Shown: positions 43,918 to 54,256 of the stretch, piece after piece
Numbering within the stretch: position 1 is the stretch's first letter
Layout of the letters: each line of letters opens with the position of its first letter
The notes under the pieces: model-generated
The model's database searches: none
Told to the model about the DNA's origin: nothing
The model's input: the letters and a program-made list of their open reading frames with translations, nothing else
Assembly: GCF_028554725.1 (NCBI RefSeq)
Contig: NC_071670.1
Span: forward strand, 22,934,001 to 22,998,000
DNA: 64,000 nucleotides
DNA from: Zeugodacus cucurbitae
Lineage: Eukaryota; Arthropoda; Insecta; Diptera; Tephritidae
Reading direction: 5' to 3'
Translations under genes and position numbers: made by a program

Positions 43918-44283
43918 AATCAAAATCGATAACTTGCTAGATGTATCTAGACATCGATACTCGTAGTTGCCAGAATGTTCGAGTGACGATGTATCGCTAA
44001 CAATCGACTATATAAGGACTGTCGGACTGGCAGCAACACACAGTTCTAATAAGAGAGCTGTCGAGTGAGGACAACTCTAAGGAGGGAGTTGTCGAGTGAA
44101 GTGTAAACAAGCTATAAGCTAGAGTTGTAAAGTAGAGTATTGAGTAATTAAGTGTTAAGTTATAAGGAATTAGAAATAAAGATTATTGTATAGCCATTAA
44201 AGTGTGACTTTTATTTGACAATCCAGTGATCGAACTCAGGGTAGAGTTTCAGCGTTAACAACAGATTTTGGAAATCCATTACA
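43918..44283 (+). repeat. 3' LTR of gypsy element 2, 5'-truncated
   Basis: AGTGGAGGGCA joins directly to AAATCGATAACTTGCTAG, skipping the first 35-40 LTR bases. It ends ATCCATTACA, followed by ATAT and segment R copy I. Confidence 0.88.
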
Positions 44284-45613
44284 ATATTTTGAAATCCAGA
44301 TAATGGATCGCGGATCGTGTGATAAATATTGAATGCGTAGCATATTTTGTGATATACAAGTCCGAATTGGTGAAAAACAATAGTCCAAAATTTTAAAATC
44401 AATAAATGACAAAATTGTAAGAAATAGAACATGGTTAAATATTGGTTGCATATATTAAATTTCTGTGAGAGCAAAAACAAGAACCAAACGTGATTTTTTT
44501 GGTTTTCTTCCAACTATTTATAAAAAAATGTACGAAACAAAAACACAACTAGCATCGTAAACATATTGACGTTATATATATTGAACGTCTAGCAGTCGCG
44601 AAGTATTCACCCGCAATCCATCAATATACAATATAGATCGCGATCCAAATATCGCGTTAAATATTGAACGTTTAGTAGGCCCCTATGGCGACTGATACAC
44701 GTTCAGTATTTATTGTGATGTTTCCTGTATCGCGATATTTATTGAAAATTTAGCATGCAATATTGCTGGATCACGATTCTTATCACAAAATATTTAAATA
44801 TTTTGAAATCCACGTCGCGGATCGTGGATCACGATATACATATTGAACATGTAGCATATTTTGTGATTTACAAGTCCGAATTAGTGAAAGACAACAGTGC
44901 CAAAATTTTAAAATCAACTTTATATTAATAATATGAACATGAATTACAATGTTTACAGTAGAATCTTTGCCAAAGCTATGCAACTCATCTGCCAAAGTTT
45001 CCCTACAAGACGGAGCTAACTCATACACCACTACACATGCAAAGTTTTGCAGCTTTTACCAATGCATACACATTGCTAACATTTTGTAGTTAAGTGGCAA
45101 TCTCGGTAGTTAGAGTAGCAAAATTCATTAACCCTAATTTTTGTATGTATAAGAGAGAGATGCACGTACTACAATGAACAGTTCAAACATCGCCACCATG
45201 GCCGCTGTTTATTTGAAAATGAAATTTTAATTGAATGGATGTAAGTGCGTTTTAAATATTTATTTTATTTTGTTAAGTGTTTTTGGATATTAATCACATT
45301 TATAATGCATTTATTTGTGTTACTTCTGTTATTTGTTTTTATATTTTAATAATATAATTTTATAATTTCATTATAGTTATACGTGTGTGCACAGCAAAGG
45401 AGGAGCAAGGAGGTGACGGTGAAATTGGTGGAGGTATGTTTCCCCAGCAGATTTTAGGATGATCATTTGAGACCTCCTGGATTAATCCTTTAGGAGATAT
45501 CCTATACTCCCTATTACTCCTAATACTCGTGTGTAAATACACGTAAAATTGTATACTCGTTTTTAACATTGCATGTCATTGGAACGCGAGTACTCCTTTT
45601 AACCTCCTAATGG

Positions 45614-45790
45614 AGATCTCTATGATTACTGCTATAGGAGATCTCTATGATTAATCCCAAAGGAGATCTCTATGATTACTGATATAGGAGTTCTCTATGA
45701 TTACTACTATAGGATATCTCTATGATTAATCCCAAAGGAGATCTCTATAATTACTACAATAGGAGATCTCTATGATAAATCCTATATTAT
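45614..45790 (+). repeat. 25-bp minisatellite, seven units
   Basis: Units GGAGATCTCTATGATTACTG plus CTATA alternate with GGAGATCTCTATGATTAATC plus CCAAA. Same array at 49640-49815 and 54631-54805. The GGAGATCTC core is nearly self-complementary. Confidence 0.9.
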
Positions 45791-46049
45791 TTTCAACCTG
45801 CAATTATTTTAACAAAAACAAATTTTTATAATTATATATTTTATTAAAGTTTTTTAATTAAATGAAAGTACATGAAATCTATTATTTTTTTTTTTTATTA
45901 TAAGTGTTCCTGTAGAACTGAGCCTTACATTTGAGAAACGCCGTTTTGATCTTTGCCTCAAAATCAGGTATATCTTTTAAGGGCTGTAAAAATTAAACTT
46001 AAAAAAAAAAAATGACATGAATTGAAATTATGTATTACCGTAAAGAAAT

Positions 46050-46427
46050 TTATTGAAAAGTACATAATTCTTCAATGCAACCTTTTTTTTTGGCTCCATC
46101 CCAATTCACTTTTAACAGCAGGGACTCCGCAATCACTTCATCCAAAATTTTTGATAGGGTCTCTTTGAAAATTTTTGCTTCAGATACGCCACCTATAATA
46201 AACTCAAACTGTTTACTAACATCTTATCAAATGTATTTTATCATACTCACAATTTCTACTTCAGGCTTACTCAAAAGCAAGGATTCTGTAGATGCTAAAT
46301 CATTCATGTTTTTAATAAGAAATATCATTAATTCAATCTTCATCGGTGGAAATATGTCAATAATCCGCTCCAGGAGTATAGTGTTCTGCACCGATATTTC
46401 CTCTAGCTTCCGTAGTCTTTGTTCCAT
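46050..46427 (-). CDS. Small two-exon gene of the AGGAG element, DUF4806-like
   Basis: Exon 1 (46427-46247) begins MEQRLRKLEEISVQNTILLE, a predicted coiled coil, then IIDIFPPMKIELMIFLIKN and SLLLSKPEVEIV. A 54-base intron with GTATGA..ATAG ends follows. Exon 2 (46192-46050) reads SGVSEAKIFKETLSKIL, then ESLLLKVNWDGAKKKG and CTFQ, then a stop, 107 residues in all. The pattern helix-FP..-(S)G..(K)(I)L..L..E......W.G is like DUF4806, a domain of unknown function common in insect mobile genes. The exon junction is my inference. Copies in II (stop at codon 6, one-base deletion) and III (shorter A-run, altered C-terminus) are damaged; copy I keeps the frame. Overlapping plus-strand frames are shadows. 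Confidence 0.5.
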
Positions 46428-47322
46428 GTTTCTTTCTTTTCACATCATTTTCATTTTGTGTATTAGTATTTTGTTTTTTGTACAAATTATTTAATATTTT
46501 ATTCACTAGACGTTTTAAATGCCTTTTGGAGTACATTTAATTATCAATTTAAAATATTTAATACTCAATAGATATAAAACACTTACGTCTGCTCGCTTTA
46601 AAAAACACAGTTGAAATGAACAATTGCTTGAAGACAAAAATTAACAGTTATTATTTCCCTTTAAATTGTAATTTTTGAATCAAAAGTACGATTTTTAAGC
46701 TACGAAAAATTAAAAAATCTCCTTTATTGCTCCTAAAGGAGGACAAAAGGAGATCAATACTGAAATGAAGTAAAAAAAAATCACAATAGAAGTATAAAAT
46801 CTCCTTTTTTGCTCCTAAAAGATGACAAAAGGAGGTCCACACTAGAATAAAATATAAAAAAAAAAAACAAAATATAAGAAGAAAATTAAAAAATCTCTCT
46901 TACTGCTCCTAAAAGAGGTCAATAGGAGGACTCCTTCATTCCTCCTTTCAGGAGATCTCGCTTTTAAATCTGCTGGGTCATATCTTTTAATACATAATAC
47001 AAATTAGTAACTTTAATTAATTTTAGGTTTTTGGATTTAGATTTGGTGCAACAGATAACATCAACAACAACGTAGAAAACAATGGAAAATAACATGGTAA
47101 ATATAAATGCGTATCAAGAATGATAGAAGACAAGATTACGACAGGCGTTTACAGTTCGCTTTTTTGGGTTTTGAGTTCCGGTTGAGTGACAACTTTCACG
47201 ACCCCGAACACGCGAACAAAACAAAATTGTACGGTGGTACAAAACAATAAAACCAACACAGCTGAAGTCAAGGCTGGTGCTTACTTATTATTTAAAATTC
47301 TAAGTGAAAAATGCGTATACAT

Positions 47323-47657
47323 TAGGGTGGCCCTTATTTTCCAAAGTATTCCGATCCTCGATCGTACCCCCTAGAAATATGAGAATAGCCAAAAAACTAG
47401 TATGTACAAAGTTTTAGGTCAATCAAAAAAGATTTAGAAGTTGCGCAAGGAGATTGAACTCCTGAAAAATTAAGAATTTTTGCCATTTTTATGTCTCAGA
47501 CTTCCATATTTCAAGCTCCTTGCGCAACCTCTAAACCTTTCTTGATTGACCCAAAACTTTGTATATACTAGTTTTTGGGCTATTCGCATATTTCTAGGGG
47601 GTGCGATCGAGAATCCAGAAACTTTTTTTATCCTCCATACAACTAAGGGCCACCCTA
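47323..47657. mobile_element. hAT-like foldback MITE, short form
   Basis: TAGGGTGGCCCTT at one end and its inverse at the other, arms of about 150 bp, 8-bp duplication GTATACAT on both sides (47315-47322, 47658-47665). TAGGG ends with 8-bp duplications suit hAT. Compared with copy III, about 306 bp of the centre is missing. Confidence 0.85.
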
Positions 47658-47730
47658 GTATACATATGTGCATGTTGAGTTAGTGCGTATTAAGATGTAC
47701 ATACATACATATGCATACAAGAATGCATAT

Positions 47731-48351
47731 TGTAACGAAAATGGCACCAGAACAAACTAGAATTGACTATCGAAATCGATAACTTGCCGGATGTGTCTAG
47801 ACATCGATACTCGTGGTTGCCAGAATGTTCGAGTGGCGAAGTATCGCTACCAATCGACTATATAAGGGCTGCCGGACTGGCAGCAAGACAAAGTTCTGAT
47901 AAGAGAGTTGTCGAGTGAGGACAATTCTAAGGAGAGAGTTGTCGAGCAAAGTGTAAACAAGTTATAAGTTAGAGTTGTAAAGTAGAGTATTGAGTACTAA
48001 AGTGTTAAGTTATAAGGAATTAGAAATAAAGATTATTGTATAGCCATTAAAGTGTGACCTTTATTTGACAATCGACTATATAAGGTCTGTCGGACTGGCA
48101 GCAACACACAGTTCTAATAAGAGAGTTGTCGAGTGAGGACAATTCTAAGGAGGGAGTTGTCGAGTGAAGTGTAAACAAGCTATAAGCTAGAGTTGTAAAG
48201 TAGAGCATTGAGTGATTAAGTGTTAAGTTATAAGGAATTAGAAATAAAGATTATTGTATAGCCATTAAAATGTGACTTTTATTTGACAATCCAGTGATCG
48301 AACTCAGGGTAGAGTTTCAGCGTTAACAACAGATTTTGGAAATCCATTACA
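47731..48351 (+). repeat. Chimeric double LTR, junction I/II
   Basis: Starts as a normal LTR (TGTAACGAAAATGGCACC), runs to TTTATTTGACAATC at about 48074, then jumps back to GACTATATAAGG of a second LTR and ends ATCCATTACA. The two parts share ACAATC at the join, so the hybrid is about 1.6 LTR long. Flanks are GAATGCATAT on the left and ATATTTTGGAATCC on the right. Confidence 0.92.
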
Positions 48352-49469
48352 ATATTTTGGAATCCAGATGATGGATCGCGGATCGTGTGATAAATATTGA
48401 ATGTCTAGCATATTTTGTGATATACAAGTCCGAATTGGTGAAAAACAATAGTCCAAAATTTTAAAATCAATAAATGACAAAATTGTAAGAAATAGAACAT
48501 GGTTAAATATTGGTTGCATATATTAAATTTCTGTGAGAGCAAAAACAAGAACCAAACGTGATTTTTTTGGTTTTCTTCCGACTATTTATAAAAAAATGTA
48601 CGAAACAAAAACACAACTAGCATCGTAAACATATTGACGTTATATATATTGAACGTCTAGCAGTCGCGAAGTATTCACCCGCAATCAATATTGAACGTTT
48701 AGTAGGCCCCTATGGCGACTGATACACGTTCAGTATTTATTGTGATGTTTCCTGTATCGCGATATTTATTGAAAATTTAGCATGCAATATTGCTGGATCA
48801 CGATTCTTATCACAAAATATTTAAATATTTTGAAATCCACGTCGCGGATCGTGGATCACGATATACATATTGAACATGTAGCATATTTTGTGATTTACAA
48901 GTCCGAATTAGTGAAAGACAACAGTGCCAAAATTTTAAAATCAACTTTATATTAATAATATGAACATGAATTACAATGTTTACAGTAGAATCTTTGCCAA
49001 AGCTATGCAACTCATCTGCCAAAGTTTCCCTACAAGACGGAGCTAACTCATACACCACTACACATGCAAAGTTTTGCAGCTTTTACCAATGCATACACAT
49101 TGCTAACATTTTGTAGTTAAGTGGCAATCTCGGTAGTTAGAGTAGCAAAATTCATTAACCCTAATTTTTGTATGTATAAGAGAGAGATGCACGTACTACA
49201 ATGAACAGTTCAAAAATCGCCACCATGGCCGCTGTTTATTTGAAAATAAAATTTTAATTGAATGGATGTAAGTGCGTTTTAAATATTTATTTTATTTTGT
49301 TAAGTGTTTTTGGATATTAATCACATTTATAATGCATTTATTTGTGTTACTTCTGTTATTTGTTTTTATATTTTAATAATATAATTTTATAATTTCATTA
49401 TAGTTATACGTGTGTGCACAGCAAAGGAGGAGCAAGGAGGTGACGGTGAAATTGGTGGAGGTATGTTTC

Positions 49470-51010
49470 CCCAGCAGATTTTAGGATGATCATTTGAGAC
49501 CTCCTAGATTAATCCTTTTGGAGATATCCTATACTCCCTATTACTCCTAATACTCGTGTGTAAATACACGTAAAATTGTATACTCGTTTTTAACATTGCA
49601 TGTCATTGGAACGCGAGTACTCCTTTTAACCTCCTAATGGAGATCTCTATGATTACTGCTATAGGAGATCTCTATGATTAATCCCAAAGGAGATCTCTAT
49701 GATTACTGATATAGGAGTTCTCTATGATTACTACTATAGGATATCTCTATAATTAATCCCAAAGGAGATCTCTATAATTACTACTATAGGAGATCTCTTT
49801 GATAAATCCTATATTCTTTTCAACCTGCAATTATTTTAACAAAAACAAATTTTTATAATTATATATTTTATTAAAGTTTTTTAATTAAATGAAAGTACAT
49901 GAAATCTATTATTTTTTTTTTATTATAAGTGTTCCTGTAGAACTGAGCCTTACATTTGAGAAACGCCGTTTTGATCTTTGCCTCAAAATCAGGGTATGAG
50001 TAATCATCTTTTAAGGCCTGTAAAAATTAAACTTAAAAAAAAAAAGATGACATGAATTGAAATTATGTATTACCGTAAAGAAATTTATTGAAAAGTACAT
50101 AATTCTTCAATGCAACTTTTTTTTTGGCTCCATCCCAATTCACTTTTAACAGCAGGGACTCCGCAATCACTTCATCCAAAATTTTTGATAGGGTCTCTTT
50201 GAAAATTTTTGCTTCAGATACGCCACCTATAATAAACTCAAACTGTTTACTAACATCTTATCAAATGTATTTTATCATACTCACAATTTCTACTTCAGGC
50301 TTACTCAAAAGCAAGGATTCTGTAGATGCTAATCATTCATGTTTTTAATAAGAAATATCATTAATTCAATCTTCATCGGTGGAAATATGTCAATAATCCG
50401 CTCCAGGAGTATAGTGTTCTGCACCGATATTTCCTCTAGCTACCGTATTCTTCGTTCCATGTTTCTTTCTTTCCACATCATTTTCATTTTGTGTATTAGT
50501 ATTTTGTTTTTTGTATAAATTATTTAATATTTTATTCACTAGACGTTTTAAATGCCTTTTAGAGTACATTTAATTATCAATTTAAAATATTTAATACTCA
50601 ATAGATATAAAACACTTACGTCTGCTCGCTTTAAAAAACACAGTTGAAATGAACAATTGCTTGAAGACAAAAATTAACAGTTATTATTTCCCTTTAAATT
50701 GTAATTTTTGAATCAAAAGTACGATTTTTAAGCTACGAAAAATTAAAAAATCTCCTTTATTGCTCCTAAAGGAGGACAAAAGGAGATCAATACTGAAATG
50801 AAGTAAAAAAAAATCACAATAGAAGTATAAAATCTCCTTTTTTGGTCCTAAAAGATGACAAAATGAGTTCAACACTAGAATAAAATATAAAAAAAAAAAA
50901 CAAAATATAAGAAGAAAATTAAAAAATCTCCCTTACTGCTCCTAAAAGAGGTCAATAGGAGGACTCCTTCATTCCTCCTTTCAGGAGATCTCGCTTTTAA
51001 ATCTGCTGGG
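49470..51010 (-). mobile_element. AGGAG-rich TIR element, copy II
   Basis: As copy I. Its small gene (about 50081-50459, minus) is broken: CGG TAG near codon 6, a missing A in the run near 50331, and an altered homopolymer near 50117 that shifts the C-terminus. Confidence 0.65.
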
Positions 51011-52405
51011 TCATATCTTTTAATACATAGTAAACATTAGTAATTTTAATTAATTTTAGGTTTTTGGATTTAGATTTGGTGCAACAGATAACATCAACAA
51101 CAACGTAGAAAACAATGGAAAATAACATGGTAAATATAAATGGGTATCAAGAATGATAGAAGACGAGATTACGACAGGCGTTTACAGTTCGCTTTTTTGG
51201 GTTTTGAGTTCCGGTTGAGTGACAACTTTCACGACCCCGAACACGCGAACAAAACAAAATTGTACGGTGGTACAAAACAATAAAACCAACACAAAGAGCT
51301 GAAGTCAAGGCTGGTGCTTACTTATTATTTAAAATTCTAAGTGAAAAATGCGTATACATTAGGGTGGCCCTTATTTTCCAAAGTATTCCGATCCTCGATC
51401 GTACCCCCTAGAAATATGAGAATAGCCAAAAAACTAGTATATACAAAGTTTTAGGTCAATCAAAAAAGATTTAGAAGTTGCGCAAGGAGATTGAACTCCT
51501 GAAAAATTAAGAATTTTTGCCATTTTTATGTCTCAGACTTCCATATTTCAAAACCACACTATCCCTTACTGGTTTTCCATACCGTAATAAAATAATAAGA
51601 ATAACATTAGAACCGTTATAAAGGTATATCACGAGCATGCGACGCTTGAGAATGCACGTGCAACACATTTAATTTACTTTCATATATGTATTTCTGTAAC
51701 TGTATCATCAATCGACCGATTTTTAAGATTGTGGTAATTTTGGAAAGGTAATAAAAGGCAGATCTTATTACGGTATGGAAACCAGATAGCATGGCTTTGA
51801 AATATGGAAGTCTGAGACATAAAAATGGCAAAAATTCTTAATTTTTCAGGATTTCAATCTCCTTGCGCAACTTCTAAATCTTTTTTGATTGACCTAAAAC
51901 TTTGTATATACTAGTTTTTTAGCTATTCTCATATTTCTAGGGGGTGCGATCGAGGATCGGAATACTTTGGAAAATAAGGGCCACCCTAATGTATACGCAT
52001 TTTTCACTTAGAATTTTAAATAATAAGTAAGCACCAGCCTTGACTTCAGCTGTGTTGGTTTTATTGTTTTGTACCACCGTACAATTTTGTTTTGTTCGCG
52101 TGTTCGGGGTCGTGAAAGTTGTCACTCAACCTGAACTCAAAACCCAAAAAAGCGAACTGTAAACGCCTGTCGTAATCTTGTCTTCTATCATTCTTGATAC
52201 GCATTTATATTTACCATGTTATTTTCCATTGTTTTCTACGTTGTTGTTGATGTTATCTGTTGCACCAAATCTAAATCCAAAAACCTAAAATTAATTAAAG
52301 TTACTAATTTGTATTATGTATTAAAAGATATGACCCAGCAGATTTAAAAGCGAGATCTCCTGAAAGGAGGAATGAAGGAGTCCTCCTATTGACCTCTTTT
52401 AGGAG
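50939..52405. repeat. Inverted duplication with about 610-bp arms
   Basis: 50939-51549 (from CTCCTAAAAGAGGTCAATAG to CTTCCATATTTCAAA) is repeated inverted at 51797-52405, with a spacer of about 247 bp that is itself the foldback centre of the MITE. The arms extend well outside the MITE into the exon-3-like block and the end of the AGGAG element. Found only in copy II. Confidence 0.88.
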
Positions 52406-52611
52406 GTTTGAAATATGGAAGTCTGAGACATAAAAATGGCAAAAATTCTTAATTTTTCAGGATTTCAAGCTCCTTGCGCAACCTCTAAACCTTTCTTGAT
52501 TGACCCAAAACTTTGTATATACTAGTTTTTGGGCTATTCGCATATTTCTAGGGGGTGCGATCGAGAATCCAGAAACTTTTTTTATCCTCCATACAACTAA
52601 GGGCCACCCTA
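51360..52611. mobile_element. hAT-like foldback MITE, expanded by inverted duplication
   Basis: Left end TAGGGTGG after GTATACAT, right end CCACCCTA before GTATACAT, as in copies I and III, but 1,252 bp apart because the right arm has been copied out into flanking DNA and then restarted at GTTTGAAATATGG (52406). Confidence 0.85.
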
Positions 52612-52684
52612 GTATACATATGTGCATGTTGAGTTAGTGCGTATTAAGATGTACATACATACATATGCATACAAGAATGCATAT

Positions 52685-53305
52685 TGTAACGAAAATGGCA
52701 CCAGAACAAACTAGAATTGACTATCGAAATCGATAACTTGCCGGATGTGTCTAGACATCGATACTCGTGGTTGCCAGAATGTTCGAGTGGCGAAGTATCG
52801 CTACCAATCGACTATATAAGGGCTGCCGGACTGGCAGCAAGACAAAGTTCTGATAAGAGAGTTGTCGAGTGAGGACAATTCTAAGGAGAGAGTTGTCGAG
52901 CAAAGTGTAAACAAGTTATAAGTTAGAGTTGTAAAGTAGAGTATTGAGTACTAAAGTGTTAAGTTATAAGGAATTAGAAATAAAGATTATTGTATAGCCA
53001 TTAAAGTGTGACCTTTATTTGACAATCGACTATATAAGGGCTGTCGGACTGGCAGCAACACACAGTTCTAATAAGAGAGTTGTCGAGTGAGGACAATTCT
53101 AAGGAGGGAGTTGTCGAGTGAAGTGTAAACAAGCTATAAGCTAGAGTTGTAAAGTAGAGCATTGAGTGATTAAGTGTTAAGTTATAAGGAATTAGAAATA
53201 AAGATTATTGTATAGCCATTAAAATGTGACTTTTATTTGACAATCCAGTGATCGAACTCAGGGTAGAGTTTCAGCGTTAACAACAGATTTTGGAAATCCA
53301 TTACA
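52685..53305 (+). repeat. Chimeric double LTR, junction II/III
   Basis: Same length and same internal ACAATC join as 47731-48351, with very few differences. The identity of the two joins means one founding event followed by amplification. Confidence 0.92.
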
Positions 53306-54256
53306 ATATTTTGGAATCCAGATGATGGATCGCGGATCGTGTGATAAATATTGAATGTCTAGCATATTTTGTGATATACAAGTCCGATTTGGTGAAAAAC
53401 AATAGTCCAAAATTTTAAAATCAATAAATGACAAAATTGTAAGAAATAGAACATGGTTCAATATTGGTTGCATATATTAAATTTCTGTGAGAGCAAAAAC
53501 AAGAACCAAACGTGATTTTTTTGGTTTTCTTCCGACTATTTATAAAAAAATGTACGAAACAAAAACACAACTAGCATCGTAAACATATTGACGTTATATA
53601 TATTGAACGTCTAGCAGTCGCGAAGTATTCACCCGCATTCCATCAATATACAATATAGATCGCGATCCAAATATCGCGTTAAATATTGAACGTTTAGTAG
53701 GCCCCTATGGCGACTGATACACGTTCAGTATTTATTGTGATGTTTCCTGTATCGCGATATTTATTGAAAATTTAGCATGCAATATTGCTGGATCACGATT
53801 CTTATCACAAAATATTTAAATATTTTGAAATCCACGTCGCGGATCGTGGATCACGATATACATATTGAACATGTAGCATATTTTGTGATTTACAAGTCCG
53901 AATTAGTGAAAGACAACAGTGCCAAAATTTTAAAATCAACTTTATATTAATAATATGAACATGAATTACAATGTTTACAGTAGAATCTTTGCCAAAGCTA
54001 TGCAACTCATCTGCCAAAGTTTCCCTACAAGACGGAGCTAACTCATACACCACTACACATGCAAAGTTTTGCAGCTTTTACCAATGCATACACATTGCTA
54101 ACATTTTGTAGTTAAGTGGCAATCTCGGTAGTTAGAGTAGCAAAATTCATTAACCCTAATTTTTGTATGTATAAGAGAGAGATGCACGTACTACAATGAA
54201 CAGTTCAAACATCGCCACCATGGCCGCTGTTCATTTGAAAATAAAATTTTAATTGA

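Larger units (their letters stand above)
41822..44283 (+). mobile_element. Ty3/gypsy-type element 2, decayed
   Basis: 5' LTR 41822-42193, primer-binding site TGGTGTCAGAAGTGGGAT at 42196-42213, gag-like frames, an integrase remnant and a 3' LTR lacking its first 35-40 bp (43918-44283). ATAT at 41818-41821 and 44284-44287 is the target duplication; the unoccupied sequence TTTAAATATTTTGAAATCC is present at about 44786-44804. Protease, RT and RNase H have been deleted. Confidence 0.88.
45443..46977 (-). mobile_element. AGGAG-rich TIR element, copy I (unnamed family)
   Basis: Ends CCCAGCAGATTTT and the inverse of AAATCTGCTGGG. It is dense in AGGAG/CTCCT motifs on both flanks, carries a 25-bp minisatellite near the left end and a small two-exon gene on the minus strand. 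Length is 1,535 bp, with 1,541 and 1,538 bp in copies II and III. No convincing target duplication: the flanks are ATGTTTC and TCATATC. It is located in what would be intron 2 of locus B. Confidence 0.65.
44284..47730 (+). repeat. Segment R, tandem copy I
   Basis: First of three near-identical copies, lying between the 3' LTR of element 2 and the first chimeric LTR. Layout: satellite-like DNA with a direct repeat about 508 bp apart (44284 and 44791), exon-1-like block of locus B (45150-45242), exon-2-like block (45378-45434), AGGAG-rich TIR element (45443-46977), exon-3-like block near 47030, and hAT-like foldback MITE (47323-47657). The short open frames of 62-82 residues that recur in the copies have no recognisable domain. 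Confidence 0.9.
48352..52684 (+). repeat. Segment R, tandem copy II
   Basis: Same layout as copy I with few differences. About 50 bp near 48685 (the CCATCAATATACAATATAG part) are deleted. The foldback MITE region is expanded by an inverted duplication, making this the longest copy (4,333 bp). The AGGAG element is at 49470-51010. Confidence 0.9.

Noticed and set aside
37281..44283. Possible infectious gypsy-type retrovirus with envelope
   Set aside because: No envelope-like frame is present; protease, RT and RNase H are deleted in both elements, and integrase residues are lost.
44783..45031. 82-residue minus-strand frame present identically in three places (also 48810-49058 and 53805-54053)
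   Set aside because: Its conservation only reflects the recent triplication. It lies in satellite-like DNA, has no recognisable domain, and a region of direct-repeat homology runs through it.
45614..45790. Regular 25-bp repeats that could suggest a CRISPR array
   Set aside because: Units are contiguous without unique spacers, the genome is eukaryotic, and the array is a minisatellite inside a transposon copy.
46075..46494. 139-residue plus-strand frame
   Set aside because: It is the antisense of the two-exon DUF4806-like gene, covering its exons and intron.
47186..47374. 62-residue frame repeated in all R copies and inverted at 51937-52125
   Set aside because: It runs from flanking DNA across the end of the foldback MITE, so its C-terminus is MITE sequence. 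Its repetition is explained by duplication and the inverted arm.
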